This document shows positions 46,660 to 58,865 of a DNA stretch of 64,000 bases, in pieces. The stretch lies in the NCBI RefSeq assembly GCF_028554725.1, contig NC_071671.1, positions 11,032,001 through 11,096,000 on the forward strand, in the 5' to 3' direction. Source of the DNA: Zeugodacus cucurbitae. Taxonomy: Eukaryota; Arthropoda; Insecta; Diptera; Tephritidae. The notes beneath the pieces were generated by a model that saw only the letters and a program-made list of their open reading frames with translations, had not been told where the DNA came from and did no database searches. Position 1 is the first letter of the stretch. Each line of letters opens with the position of its first letter. The position numbers and the translations under genes were made by a program.

Positions 46660-47150
46660 GGCCCCCAGAGGTGATCTAGTAGTTGATGATTGAGTATACT
46701 GAGTTTGTGGAGGGGACACTTCTCCAGCCTGCTGAATGGCAGTGAAAGTACAACACCAGGATATGGTGAACACGATTCCAAAATCGACGACGATGGAACC
46801 GATGCGGAAGATTTATGGCTCTATTCACATTGGCAACGGCGAATATCGCAGACGATGGAATGATGATCTGTATGTGTTATTCGAAGACATAGACATATGC
46901 AGTTCAGCAAATAAAAAGACAGCGACTACGCTGGCTACCTTATATTGTTCGCTCTCAAAGTGTTCGATTCAGTACCCGCTGGAGGAAACCGAGGAAGAAG
47001 GAGTCCTCCACTCCGTTGGAGGGACCAGGTGGAGAAGGACCTGGCTTCACTTGGTATAACCTATTGACGCCAAACTGCCAAAGCGAGGAATAAAAGGCGG
47101 GCTGTTGTGGACGCGTATATAACCGCTTAAGCGGTGTCTACGCCAGTCCA
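46660..47150 (+). mobile_element. Non-LTR retrotransposon copy 4, RT domain deleted
   Basis: The left part reads FSSLLNGSESTTPG and EHDSKIDDDGTD, which I recognise as the linker before the reverse-transcriptase domain of this element. It then jumps to RKIYGSIHIGNGEYRRRWND, the C-terminal tail, so the whole RT domain is missing between about 46790 and 46805. The tail continues with shifted frames to the stop in ACCGCTTAAGCGGT and TACGCCAG, followed by GAAGAAGAAGG. The linker identification is from memory. Confidence 0.65.
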
Positions 47151-47214
47151 GAAGAAGAAGGTTCTCTTTTATTCGAGATATTCATTGTTCCTTTTTTGAT
47201 CCGAAAGGTCACAA

Positions 47215-47838
47215 AAAGAGTTTCATCGTTTTCACACTTTTTCGGCTGATCCATTTAAGTCTTAAGAAATTTATTAAGAATTTGGATTAAACGTATCCAG
47301 TGGTGTTATTAGAAGACATCTGAATGATGCTCACAAACAAAAAAATGAAATCGCGGATTAATTTTACTAAGACTCATGTAAGGAGGGATTTAAAATGTTC
47401 GAAGAAAGAATTATGGAACAATATGAAAGAACAATAATCGTATTATATCGAATAGTAAAATGATTGTGTATAACCTGAAAGCCATTGCTTAAACCCCAGA
47501 AAGTCATGGTGTGAGCTGCACTGTCGGAGTATGAAGCGATCCCGTTGGTTGATCGTAATATTCGAAACATGCAGCTAGTGCAGTAAAGAATTGATTATCT
47601 CCCAAAAATATTGATGTATTGGACTGGCCAGCGCAAAATCACCATTATAAACTGATATAAATTCTCTGGAATGATTTAGAAGTGAAGATCGGGCAACCAA
47701 ATTTAAAAAATTCTGATGATTTTGGACTAAAATTAAGGAAGCATAGCATGCCTTTCCAGAGAGTAGATTCCAGAAAATAGTGGGCAGCTTACCTCACAGA
47801 TTTGAAGCTGTTTTCAAAAATCAGGTCATACAACGAAA
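47215..47838 (+). pseudogene. Tc1-like transposase relic, copy 3 (C-terminal half)
   Basis: Shifted frames give SSGVIRRHLNDAHKQ (HTH side), LDWPAQNHHYK (normally WPAQSPDLNP) and PFQRVDSRKIVGSLPHRFEA then VFKNQ, matching the Tc1 C terminus. The DD34E motif with Glu has been lost. A pogo-like MITE is inserted at its end (47841). Confidence 0.6.
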
Positions 47839-47840
47839 TA

Positions 47841-48291
47841 CAGTGGAACTTCCATAACTCGAACTTCTATAAGTCGAAGATCTCCATAACTCGAACTGTT
47901 GAAGTGGCAATAGAAGTAAAATTTCATACAAATTTCCTTCCATAAATCGAACTTTTCGACCAGGACATTATACAAAATTAAAAATTTTACTATCAGAAAA
48001 CAATTTTAAAATAGCCTTTCTATATAGTATGGGGGCAAACAAAAAATATGGTTTTATACTTATAGATTTCCTAAATCGTGTAACAAAGGCATGAGATATA
48101 GACGTCAAGAGCCAAACAAAGCAAACTGCAACAAACTTGTTCCGAAGTAAATAACTAAAATTGTGGGTAAATCTATATTTTGCAGCTTTTTAAAAAATGT
48201 ATGTTTTAATGAACATTTCTATAACTCGAAGTCTCTCTAACTCAAAGTTTTTTTGTGGATTATGGTGATTCGAGTTAGAGAAGTTCCACTG
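47841..48291. mobile_element. pogo-like MITE, copy 2 (451 bp)
   Basis: Flanked by TA (47839-47840, 48292-48293) with ends CAGTGGAACTTCCATAACTC and its inverse. The internal sequence aligns with copy 1 (shared AGACGTCAAGAGCCAAACAA and AAGTCTCTCTAACTC) but has a shorter middle. Inserted at the end of a Tc1 relic. Confidence 0.85.
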
Positions 48292-48293
48292 TA

Positions 48294-49501
48294 TTAATAT
48301 TAATACATTATTTGAAGACATACATCATTAAAAGATTAATACAAAAATGTAGAAGAAAAGAAGATTTTGAAAAATGTTGAACAATATTTAAAAAAAATAT
48401 TATATTGAAGAATACTTACTTAATACTTAAAAATCACTGATGAAAAACACCATGCGCTGAAATAAATAAAAATATTTATTAAATTATATATTATTATAAA
48501 GAGTTCAATTAGTGGTTTAATTAAGTATAAATATATACCATATATAATATATAAAATTTGTATTACTAAATGTGCTGTGCGGATGAGCTAACATGAGCTA
48601 TGTATGGCGACACTTAAATGTCCATTAAAATGCTTTACGAGTATTTACCACTTATAGTTATGACTGCTGAAGATTTATTGAATGAGTGCAACCACCAATG
48701 AATAAAAGCACCGACAACATATTGACCAAACGTTACCTACTGCGTCTTAGCGCTTACACCCCGCGTCGCAATCACACGACTTGACACTTAATTAGTCTCT
48801 CAATTAAACGAATGAACAATGAGTTGTACAAAAAACAACAACAACACACGCTACATACAATAAGCAACAAAATCAAAAAAGCCAACCAACAGCAGTGAAG
48901 ACGGTGAAGGCGCGACTTGACGCCTGACGCATGTGGGAGTGTCGCGTTGCGTTGCGACTGACGCAGCGACACGAGAACGAAAATAAGAAAAAATGTACTT
49001 TTTTCGGTGGGTAATTAAATTATTCATGTTTGCGTGCATTGGAATTTCACAGCAACAACAACAACAATGTGAATAGTCGTATACTGTGGCGCGAAATGCA
49101 CGAAAATGACGCGTTTTCACTCGTTGGCTATCTGTTGAAGCGACTGCACGGCGGCTTGTCGCTGTCATTTGATGAATTGCGTCGCAAGTAATAATTTTCG
49201 TATAGATTAATTATGTACAAATTATTTGCGCGCTCACTCACTCGGCACGCAGCAAGTTCAATGCACTTTCCGAAATTAACACAGAAAACGCATTTATTTG
49301 CGATTTAATCTTTATAACCTACCTATAAGCGTAACGGAAAACAAATAAAAATAAAATAAAAAATTTGAATAAAAATATGCTTTTGGTAGAACGAATTTTG
49401 TCTTAAAAGTGGATATATTACGTCGACAGAACAAGAAAAGAATGCAATTAGAGTAAAAAAAAAAATGATATTGAACAAAAAAAGAAACAAAAAAATATAT
49501 G
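48294..49501. other. AT-rich stretch and GC-richer block before the tRNA cluster
   Basis: 48294-48700 is AT-rich. 48740-49260 is GC-richer, with CAACAACAACAACAA and GCGACACGAGAACG-like motifs and no coding homology; it may be regulatory. Confidence 0.3.
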
Positions 49502-49518
49502 CGCCCCCGGGTGGGCTC

Positions 49519-49555
<37 letters not shown>

Positions 49556-49575
49556 GCCAATTGCGCCACGGAGGC
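49502..49575 (-). tRNA. tRNA-Asn (GTT), copy 2
   Basis: 74-nt cloverleaf identical to the plus-strand gene at 17395-17468, with anticodon GTT. On its own strand a run of seven T's follows within about 15 bp. It opens the right-hand tRNA cluster. Confidence 0.96.
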
Positions 49576-51540
49576 TCATATCCAACATTTGGCAAATGCG
49601 TGTTTTATCTCTGAGTAGAATAGAACGAAAAGAATTTTAGAATATACAAATGTACATACATCCACCTAAAGCACCTTAACCACGGTCTGGATAAATGACG
49701 TAATCAGCACATGGTAAAGAAAAAATGTATTTGCAACAATTGAAACCAATTCTTAATCAGAGTAAGTAAATATTATTTATTATAAATGGAAGCGAATTAT
49801 TGAAAACATTCACAATAACTTCTTATATTTGATTGTGCTATTAAAATTTTGTTCTGCTTTTTGTTAGGAAATCATATTTTTTATCGGTATCGAAAGGTCA
49901 CTAAAAGAAACTAATCGTTTTCAAACTAACCCATCGCCAATTATACCCCAAAGGTATTTATTTTTGAAACCTATGGAGTGTATTAGCCCAAGAAATGAAC
50001 TCTAAAGTTAGTTGACTACAGATCTAAGTTTTCAGGTACCATATTCCTGCATAAAATTCGATTGAAACTAAGCGTGAACCCATACCGCACAAGCCAAGCC
50101 GTATTTTCTTGTCTTACACGACCACAGCTCATAGGTTCATATGTAATAACCCACACTGAACGAGACGAAATAAAATGCATGTCTTTGTCTTTTCTGGTCT
50201 GAAGATGTGTTGTCGAACTATTCATGTGTTTTCATACAGCAAACGCACACCAATTGCGACAAATTTGTCTAAAACCGTTTTTGCTGAGCCCACACCGAAT
50301 GAAACAAGACAAGACAGAAAACACGTGTCGTTACCTATAGCTGCACCGATATTTTACTAAGACAAAATCTTGCATTTTATTTTTGCTTTATCGTGTATAG
50401 TTTAGAATGGATATTGGATGGAGGATATAAAAATAATCATAATTTAAATAAATTGTAAATAAATTAATTAAATACATAGTGTTTTAATTAATCTTCTACA
50501 GGAATTATTTTTTCTTGTTAATTTGTATATTGCTTAAATATTTAATGTTTTAAATTTTGTTTTATTTGAATATACACCAAGAGAGACAAAAAACAAAATG
50601 GTTTTCTTTGTAGCATTGTGTATGTGGGTTAGAGCAAAACTCGTTTTTGTGTCTTATTAGTCAAAGACGTTTTTGACTAATCCGGAGTGGGTTGAGCCTA
50701 AAAGAATACGTCTAGTCAACTAGAAAAAATCATTGAGTACATTGAAGAAACACAATGAGGCTTACAAGTCATGCCGTCAACAGAATATAAATTGAACAAC
50801 TCTTGGAAAGTTACTTCCTATCCTACCGTAGCATCTGAGAAAAAATATGTCATTTAAGAAGTTAATGACTAAGTACTCTTAAAATTAATACAAAATCTTC
50901 ATGGTCCTCATGAATAAAGAGTCATAATTAATATCTTTTCAATGGTGTGATAGAAATCTTTAACATATTTATAGAGATCGTTTTCTTATCTGATTATGGA
51001 ATAGAAGTATTGTTTAATTTTTTTCCATATAAAAGTTGCTGGCTTCGACTCGAGACAAGAAGAAACAAGAAAATAAAAGTGTGTTTTTAATGACATAATA
51101 ATGGAAACGATAAACCTATATACTAAAAAAATACATACATATAAAATCTCATATAAAATAAGCCTTTGAAAGGAGAAACATGAGGGCTATTTTTGACCCC
51201 AAAAAACTATTTTATGAACTGACCACAAATTTTTTAAAATATATTTTCGAGATAATTGCGTTTAAATTTACGCAGCCTTTGCAATACGCACTCTGGCCCG
51301 CTCCATTATATTAGGTAAAACTTCATCCATTTTCGATTTGCAGTATATAAAGATAGTGGTAACTCGTCGACTAATCGATTATCCGGTTAACCGTCCGTTG
51401 TCGACTATTCGAATATTACGAGCTTGTTAATTTTCTTCTTTTTATTGTAAGTTAAAATTAAGCTTCTAATGACTAAGAGCTTTATGCAGTACTTTCCAAT
51501 TAAAATATCATCAAAAATAATTAAGAAAAAAAGTAGTTCG
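49576..51540. other. Non-coding stretch, possible decayed MITE
   Basis: AT-rich. The motif CCCACAC followed by GAACGAGAC or GAATGAAAC occurs near 50150 and 50290, and inverted GTGGGTT at 50624 and 50688, which could mark a decayed inverted-repeat element. No coding region. Confidence 0.3.
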
Positions 51541-51613
51541 CGACCCTGCCAGGAGTCGAACCTGGAATCTTCTGATCCGTAGTCAGACGCGTTATCCATT
51601 GCGCCACAGGGCC
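51541..51613 (-). tRNA. tRNA-Arg (ACG)
   Basis: 73-nt cloverleaf: acceptor GGCCCTG with CAGGGTC (one G-T wobble at 2-71), D arm GCGCAATGGATAACGC, anticodon loop CTACGGA giving ACG, and B-box GGTTCGACTCC. A T7 run lies downstream on its strand. Confidence 0.95.
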
Positions 51614-52762
51614 AGATATTTAAAGGTTGTCCAAGTGCTCACTTGACAGTGGACAAAAGAACGAAACTTTACATCTAAAATATAGCACAGAAAAATGTGA
51701 GACATTAGGGAGTCAATTATTATAACGTGCTTCGTGCTAGAATAATCAAACGATTAAACTCAATAATTTACAAAGAGTTTACCTAAATACTTGTGTATCG
51801 CGCTTCGTTGCTATCAAAACCCGTTAATTACAATAAATTATAGTAATTGTTTGAAATCAAATGAATTATTTGCGAAAATTAGCTTAGCTTTGTAAATATT
51901 TCGCAATGTAAGCAAATACTATTTTTTTATCATCTTATGAACAGCCCATCAAAGTCACTGACTTCTAAAGCGCTTTTGTGTATTGTGTTTAATGAAATAA
52001 TCGAAAGATCAGTGAAAGCTAATCACTCATCATTTGGCTTTAATGACATTGCATGCAATCTACTCTCTAGACATGTGTATATATAATATACCAACCGAAT
52101 GTGCTTAGAAATTCTCTAGAAAATTCCAAGTCAGTATGTCATTACATATTTAAAAGCACAATTGAAAGCATTTATATATTTTTTATACATTTATAAGACT
52201 CCGACGATTAAATTGGAATTTGCCGATAAGCGTAAAAAAATAAAAAAATAAATTCACATTCACTCTATATATTCCTAAAGTATTAACTAACATCAATTTA
52301 AAAGTGATTCGGCAATAATAATTCGTACGTACGTACGTATTGGCTATGAGATCTCTCTTAATAGATGAAAAAACAAATGAAATTGTAAGTCAGTCAGATC
52401 ATTCAGTCTATTTCGTGTTTCCAATTCTTGGACTTTTTGTCAAGAGTAGTTGAAGTTTGCGTCTTCCATTTGTGTTCTACTAGATATTTTTGATAAGTGG
52501 ATGAGGTGATCTATAACATTCTTTTTCTTGCTTTTGAACTCCTATCAAATTTGGATAATTTTCAACAAATTGGTTCAAAATTTAAGCTATAGTTGTCAAA
52601 CTCCTTTTAACGAAAAGTTCTTTGCTCTTCTTCGAAAATATTATAACAATATTTTAATTTTCTTCTTGGTCAGTTAATTCCTTGAACACATTATTAGAAA
52701 GATTAGCTGCTGCTTCTTGAACTATTTCATCAACGTCTTCCACATTGACCTCATCTTAACCA
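51614..52762. other. Non-coding AT-rich stretch
   Basis: No homology. A TACGTACGTACGTA palindromic simple repeat lies at 52326-52340. Confidence 0.3.
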
Positions 52763-52763
52763 C

Positions 52764-53700
52764 ATGGAGTTCACTAACGCCGCAATTCGTGCTATTTTAA
52801 AGTTTTCCTTCGTTAAAGGCAAATCCGTTAGATAAACGTTCCGTGAGATTAATGGTGTTTTGGGAAATGATAGAGTCATTTCGAACTGCGGAGGAATGGT
52901 TTCGACGATTCAGAACGGGTGAAAACGACACCATGGATAAGCCAGCCGGTGGAAGACCTGTGACGACGAATACCGATCAAATCATGGAAAACATCGAGTT
53001 AGACCGGCAGGAGATGGGAGTTAGTCACCAAACCATTTTAAGCCATCTACAGAAGGCTGGATACACAAAAAAGCGGGATGTTTGGGTGCCGCATGATTTG
53101 ACGCAAAAAAACCTTCTGGACCGAATCAACGCATGCGATATGTTGCTGAAACGGAACGCACTCGACCCATTTTTGAAGCGAATGGTGACTGGCGACGAAA
53201 AATGGATCACATACAAGAATATCAAGCGAAAACGGTCGTGGTCGAAGACCGGTGAATCGTCCAAAACAGTGGCCAAGCCGGGTTAGACAGGTCAGGAAAA
53301 TTTTGCAGTGTGTTTGGTGGCATTGGAAGGGAATCATCAACTATGAGCTGCTCCCATATGGCCAGACGCTTAATTCTACCATCTACTGCGAACAACTGGA
53401 CCGCTTGAAGCAGGCGATCGACTAGAAGCATCCAGAATTGGTCAACAGGAAGGGTGTAGTGTTCCACCAGAACAACGCCAGACCACACAGTTCGTTGATG
53501 AAGGGAGCTCGGATGGGCGGTTTTATCACATCCACCATATAGCCCGGACATAGCGCCAAGTAATTACGACCTGTTCCTGTCCATGGCGAACGCCCTTGGT
53601 GGTGTAAAGTTGAACTCAAAAGAGGGTTGTGTAAAGTGGCTGTCCGAGTTCTTCGCAAATAAGGAGGGGGCTTCTACGAGGGGGGTATTATATATTATTA
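52764..53700 (+). pseudogene. mariner transposase pseudogene (irritans-type), copy 3
   Basis: The ATG at 52764 opens MEFTNAAIRAILKFSFVKGK then a TAG-type break, followed by EEWFRRFRTGENDTMDKPAG and DLTQKNLLDRINACDMLLKR, then MVTGDEKWITYKN (first Asp). The second catalytic position reads VVFHQNNARPHS (Asp to Asn) and the third PDIAPSNYDLF (Asp to Asn). The C-terminal MANALGGVKLNS and WLSEFFANKEG follow. A deletion in the HTH (DRQEMGVS) and further stops occur. No inverted repeats were located. Confidence 0.85.
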
Positions 53701-55396
53701 TATTTATAAAGCATCGAATAAAGACCAAAAAAATCGGAAGGGAGATATTTGCCAACGAAATATTTTCATAGATTTTGTATGCTTTAAAATGTTTTTGTTG
53801 GATGTGCTTTGATAACAATAATAATATTATATGTACATATTTTTTTTTACGTTTGACAGTTCGCTTCGTTTAACGACTTGAAATCACATCATTGGAATTC
53901 CATCAAAACAAGATTAAGAACCCTTTATTAATTAAGATATTATATACTAAATTAAGTAATATATGCTGTAATGTGAATAGACTTTTATGTTTGTTTTTGC
54001 CTACCCAAAGTTCGAATTCAAACCAATATAAGGTTCCAGCGAATATTAAAATCACAATATGAAATATACAAAAATATATGTACTATATAATTATTCAATA
54101 TTTATTTGAAATTCAGTGTGTCATACGTGAATCAATTCTAAATATATTTTTTGCACAAATGTACGAGTATATGCGCCCAGCGAACCGCGGTTGATTAAAC
54201 TGACAGACAGACGCGCCAAATCAATTTGACGTCCGTCGCGCAACAAGTTTAATAAGTTCGAGTTCAATAAAAAATGTCATAATGAGTTGGTGATTTTCAA
54301 AGCAAAATAATGAATTGAAGTTGATTATTTGAATTTTAATAAAAAAATATGATTGTTTGCCAGGCAATATATAATTAATTATTATGTACATATGTATGTA
54401 TGTATGTTATGTAAATATGTTTAGAGAAGAATGCACAAAGGGTCAGTTGGTTCATTTATTATACCCAACAACCTATTATTAAATACAAACTGACTGTGTG
54501 AATGTTTGTATATACTATATGCTGGTATTAAAATTATGGAAATTTATTTATATACATACATACATACATATGTATATACAATATATATGTATATTATATC
54601 ACTAGGTTAAGTTCAGTCATTCCCCTCGCATAATCAACAATAAAAACAACAAACACGACGAGGCAAAACTTATTAATGCAAATTGAGTCAAATCAAATAA
54701 ATATTCAAAAACAAAGAGCAAATAGAAAATGCGCCAAACTAAATGAAATAATTTTTTAATCACTTTAGTTTGCTTTTGAATTGATTGTTCGTATGAAAAT
54801 GCGCTAAGCGGTGCAATAATTAAACTAAATACATATGCAAATACAAATGTAATCACTCATTATAAGCATTCAGCGTAAAATATATAAGCAATTCAAATTT
54901 TGCAAAATTTTATTGTTTCCCCTTGACAATGAAAATGTTGGACAATAAAAACAGAAAAATATAAAATAAATGAATAATTCGTTTTCGATTCCTATACAAT
55001 GGAAATATGTATATTTAGATTTGATTCATTTGGTTGTTGTACCACACCGGACCAATTACGAATTCAATTCATCAAAATTAATAATTCAATACAGTCTGTC
55101 TATATAACTGTAATTGTTTATTTTTATTTATACGTAATAAACTTGGAAATTTCCAAAAAAGGAAGTAAGAAAAAAGTTATGTGTATATTATAGAATGCAT
55201 AATGGAAGGTAAACCATTAAAATGACATTAACAGCAGGATGATGAAACTAGGTACTACTCTAAGAAGATCATCGAATATAAATCGCATCGGACATGTTAA
55301 TTTTTGATATGATATAATTTTCGAAAGGATTTTTTTTTTTGAAAATGACAAAACTATTTAAATTGTGTACTAAAAAAAAAAAATCAAAATATTAGT
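53701..55396. other. Non-coding AT-rich stretch
   Basis: Contains GTAT/CATA simple repeats (54386-54405, 54553-54590) and no coding homology. Confidence 0.3.
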
Positions 55397-55470
55397 TGGA
55401 CCATGAGGGGATCGAACCCGCGACCTTCGCGTTATTAGCACGACGCTCTAACCAACTGAGCTAATGGGCC
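55397..55470 (-). tRNA. tRNA-Ile (AAT), copy 1, with acceptor-stem mismatch
   Basis: 74-nt cloverleaf with anticodon AAT (complement at 55434-55436) and B-box GGTTCGATCCC. The 5' acceptor strand is GGCCCAT but the 3' strand is ATGGTCC, leaving a C-T mismatch at the third pair; the copy at 58866 has ATGGGCC. Downstream is a long T run. It is probably still transcribed, but may be a weakened gene. Confidence 0.92.
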
Positions 55471-55639
55471 AGTGTGAATATGGCAGACAATTGTGTCACT
55501 TGAAAGAGAGCAACAAGGTTTTTAGCAAAGTTTATAAAACAAAAATAACATTTTGTTTATAAGAACTATGTAAAATACTTACAGTAATCATAGATGTAAT
55601 CTCAGGTCTAAATTAATAATGAATTACATCTAGAACATA

Positions 55640-55809
55640 CAGTTGAATTTCCAAAACTCGAACTTCTAGAACTCGAAGTTCACCATAACTCCAACTCTTG
55701 TATTGGCAATGGAAGTCAAATTTCATACAAATTAGCTTCCATAACTCGAAGTCTCTCTAATTCGAAGTTTTGTTGTGGATTCTAGTGATTCAAGTTAGAA
55801 GTTCAGCAG
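55640..55809. mobile_element. pogo-like MITE, copy 3, shortened (170 bp)
   Basis: Flanked by TA (55638-55639, 55810-55811). The ends are a degenerate CAGTTGAATTTCCAAAACTC and the inverse of AGTTCAGCAG. The inner sequence keeps AAGTCTCTCTAATTCGAAGT from copies 1 and 2. Most of the middle is gone. Confidence 0.75.
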
Positions 55810-55944
55810 TATTTATATTATGTCACGATGACATGTATGATTGTACTACTTATTCCTCTGTAAAAGTATAGCAAAATTTTGTATACATAGTCTGACTTAG
55901 AACTATACCTCAATATCTTCGAAAAGTTGCAAAATATTTAATTG

Positions 55945-56017
55945 CGCCCAACGTGGGGCTCGAACCCACGACCCTGAGATTAAGAGTCTCATGCTCTACC
56001 GACTGAGCTAGCCGGGC
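55945..56017 (-). tRNA. tRNA-Lys (CTT), copy 1
   Basis: 73-nt cloverleaf: acceptor GCCCGGC with GTTGGGC, D arm GCTCAGTCGGTAGAGC, anticodon loop ACTCTTAAT with CTT, and B-box GGTTCGAGCCC. It is identical to the copies at 56870 and 58583. A four-T run follows on its strand. Confidence 0.96.
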
Positions 56018-56869
56018 TGTTGTGGGAGTGGCGTCCAAGATAGCGGTTGTTACGGTAGACATGATTAACCGTATGTAATCATCTAGACAATATGAGTCAT
56101 TTTAACGAAAATAGAACTCATTACACGACAGAATATGAGTGAAAAATAGTATAACAACAGGTTCAATTCTTTAATTCTTTGTACTATTAGATATGAATAT
56201 TTGTATTATATATATATACATATATATATTTGGCGTAGGAACCGCTTCAAGCGATTATAGCGATTGTATTAGTAGTGAAAAAATGTGTTCAGAGAAATTT
56301 TTGGCCACACAATTCACCCAAAAGTTGCAGAAGAAAAGATAGTTCTGCACTTTATGGCATGGCTTAGTAGAGAAGGACAGTATAAGTTTTCCATTAAAAT
56401 CAATTTGTAAAGTGGCAAAAGAAAGAATCGAAGAAAGTCAAATTTATATTATTGTATTAAGAATTTCTAAATTCGCATTACTCCAATAAAATGCGGACTA
56501 AACCATTACGACGACAATGTCATATCATTACCTGTATTAGAACGTGAATGACAGAATTTAACGTTAGTTTACGACGTCATCAATGAAATATATAAATATA
56601 TACATAGATATAGATTGATAGATATATGTACATAGATATACAAACTTCACGCCTTAAAGTTTCTGCCATGTATCTTGTATCTCTATCTAATCTAACATTC
56701 CTGAATAGATTTTACTTCCCATTAATGCAATACTCAGATGATATTTTGAAATCGATGGATTTATCTAACATATATCTATCTATACTATAATTATTTCTAA
56801 TTTTATTACTATTACGGTTTGGTTTGGTCCTTTTTTTATTGTATATATCTGATTTAAAATAGTGAATTG
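56018..56869. other. Spacer with a short non-LTR tail (copy 5) next to a TA repeat
   Basis: At 56205-56262 a (TA)n/ATAC run is followed, on the plus strand, by TTGGCGTAGGAACCGCTTCA, which is the reversed terminal palindrome of the same retrotransposon family (minus-strand GAAGCGGTTCCTACGCCAAA). Only about 35 bp of the element are present. The rest is AT-rich, with ATAGATAT-type repeats at 56585-56640. Confidence 0.55.
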
Positions 56870-56942
56870 CGCCCAACGTGGGGCTCGAACCCACGACCCT
56901 GAGATTAAGAGTCTCATGCTCTACCGACTGAGCTAGCCGGGC
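56870..56942 (-). tRNA. tRNA-Lys (CTT), copy 2
   Basis: 73-nt cloverleaf identical to copies 1 and 3. A TTTT terminator lies on its strand within about 12 bp. Confidence 0.96.
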
Positions 56943-58582
56943 TAATAAAATAACTTTCTTACATTTGCTAATAATAATTCTTTAAACAAATACGAGCCCT
57001 GAAATAATTTCTCTTAAATATGTTTGTCCAAAATATCTCGTAAATTTGAATTTTTTTGTTGCTTCACATGAATTTTATTATTTTAACGAGTACGACTGTC
57101 CGTCGGTTATTCGATCAAGCGATAATTTGATTAAACATCTGGACATCTTAATAAAACTTATTACATATATTGGCACTATCAGATTATGAATAATGTTAGT
57201 ATTGCAGATGGGTTAAATCGGGCCACTGCAATGCTGACAAAGAGCAGTTAAGCAAATTTCTAAAAATTGCCTAAATTGGGCTGAGTATAACAGAGATTTA
57301 AAGTAGCAGTATACGGAGTGGAATTTGTAATGCTAAATAGTATGTCTGACAAATCAAGTGTGTAGGGCAGAGCAGAATGGTTCGTTTAACTAAAAATTTG
57401 TTTCCAGAAGTTTTAAATTGATCCATTCTGAAGTTTTATTTGGAATTCCAATGAAAATAACTTGGGTCAAATGGTCAGTTTAGCTTTGTATAGACGAATT
57501 TGTTTTTTATTTTAGTCACAACCAACATGTATTGCTGTTGTATGTGTATTCAACAGAGTTAAACTTCCATCGAACAATTTATTATTATTATAAATACTTA
57601 TGTATTCACTATTTCAAGATCATTACGATGCAGATGCATACACATATATTTTTTATCAAATATTGACTGTAAGTATATTTCTTTCAAGGTTGCTAATTTC
57701 ATGAATATTTATTGTTGTAAATGATTAAACACGAATAGCACATATTCATATTGATATATCCATGTAATGTTTTCTGCACTGTCTGACACTTTGACTTTGC
57801 GTACAAACGCTTTGTTTGATTAGAAAATGAAAATTGTCAATGTCTCGTAGTATTTCAATACATGTTTACATGTTTCCAAATCACTTGTTCTCGGTTATGC
57901 AATGTGGCGCCACACATTTTTGACGTAACAATTGTTGACAGAATTCGTCGATTGACATTGACATTTATAAAATTATATCTATATTACTACAGTAAATATT
58001 TTAAATTACATATTTAAAGTGAGCATTAATTGACAATTACTTGAGGTGGCTATATAAACTATTGAGATCGGTATAATACGAGTATATCTAGTGGCATACT
58101 ATTTCGCAAGCGTCCGTCAAAGATCGAGTGACTTGAGAGCAAATTTGGACGAAATATGAGCGGTTTCTGAAATGACATTACTGTCTAAGAAAATTACTTT
58201 ATTATGTTTTAGAGTATAATTGTCTATTTGACGATCTGACAATAAAAACCTGGTCACCCGGTTTGTCTCTATTATCGTATGGCACTGTAATCTCCAATGC
58301 CGCAAGGAGGCATGTCAAGCAGACTATTCACAAAGGAAAGAATTTCATGCTTATCCATCCAATTTCTCTTTACGAATTATGAGTACGAAAAGTTCTTAAG
58401 TACATTCCCTACTGCAACACTTTTGGTTTCCGCAGTAACTTACGACATTCCGACGTGCTCTTGACTTCAAATGTCAAATGGAATCCTTTTATACGTGTAA
58501 TATTGGAAGAGCAACGAAAAGGAAATATTTGATGTCGATCCTTAATATAATAAATATGAAACAAAATAAAAAAAACTAAATG
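56943..58582. other. Non-coding AT-rich stretch
   Basis: No supported gene or repeat; a few short frames only. Confidence 0.3.
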
Positions 58583-58655
58583 CGCCCAACGTGGGGCTCG
58601 AACCCACGACCCTGAGATTAAGAGTCTCATGCTCTACCGACTGAGCTAGCCGGGC
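58583..58655 (-). tRNA. tRNA-Lys (CTT), copy 3
   Basis: 73-nt cloverleaf identical to copies 1 and 2. Eight T's follow on its strand at 58569-58576. It faces away from tRNA-Ile at 58866. Confidence 0.96.
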
Positions 58656-58865
58656 AGTTGACGACAAATTGTCAGAAAACATATTTCTCTACAGCAGCAG
58701 TGATTGCTTATGAGTTGTTCTGCTTCAATGTATTCATTCTTATCGAAAAACTGAAAGCTTATTGAGTGCCTTAAGAATTATATATACACAATCAACAGCT
58801 AAAAATTGTTCAGCACAGTATTGGCTATAAATTCAAATATGACATTTGTCACACTTTCATTATGT

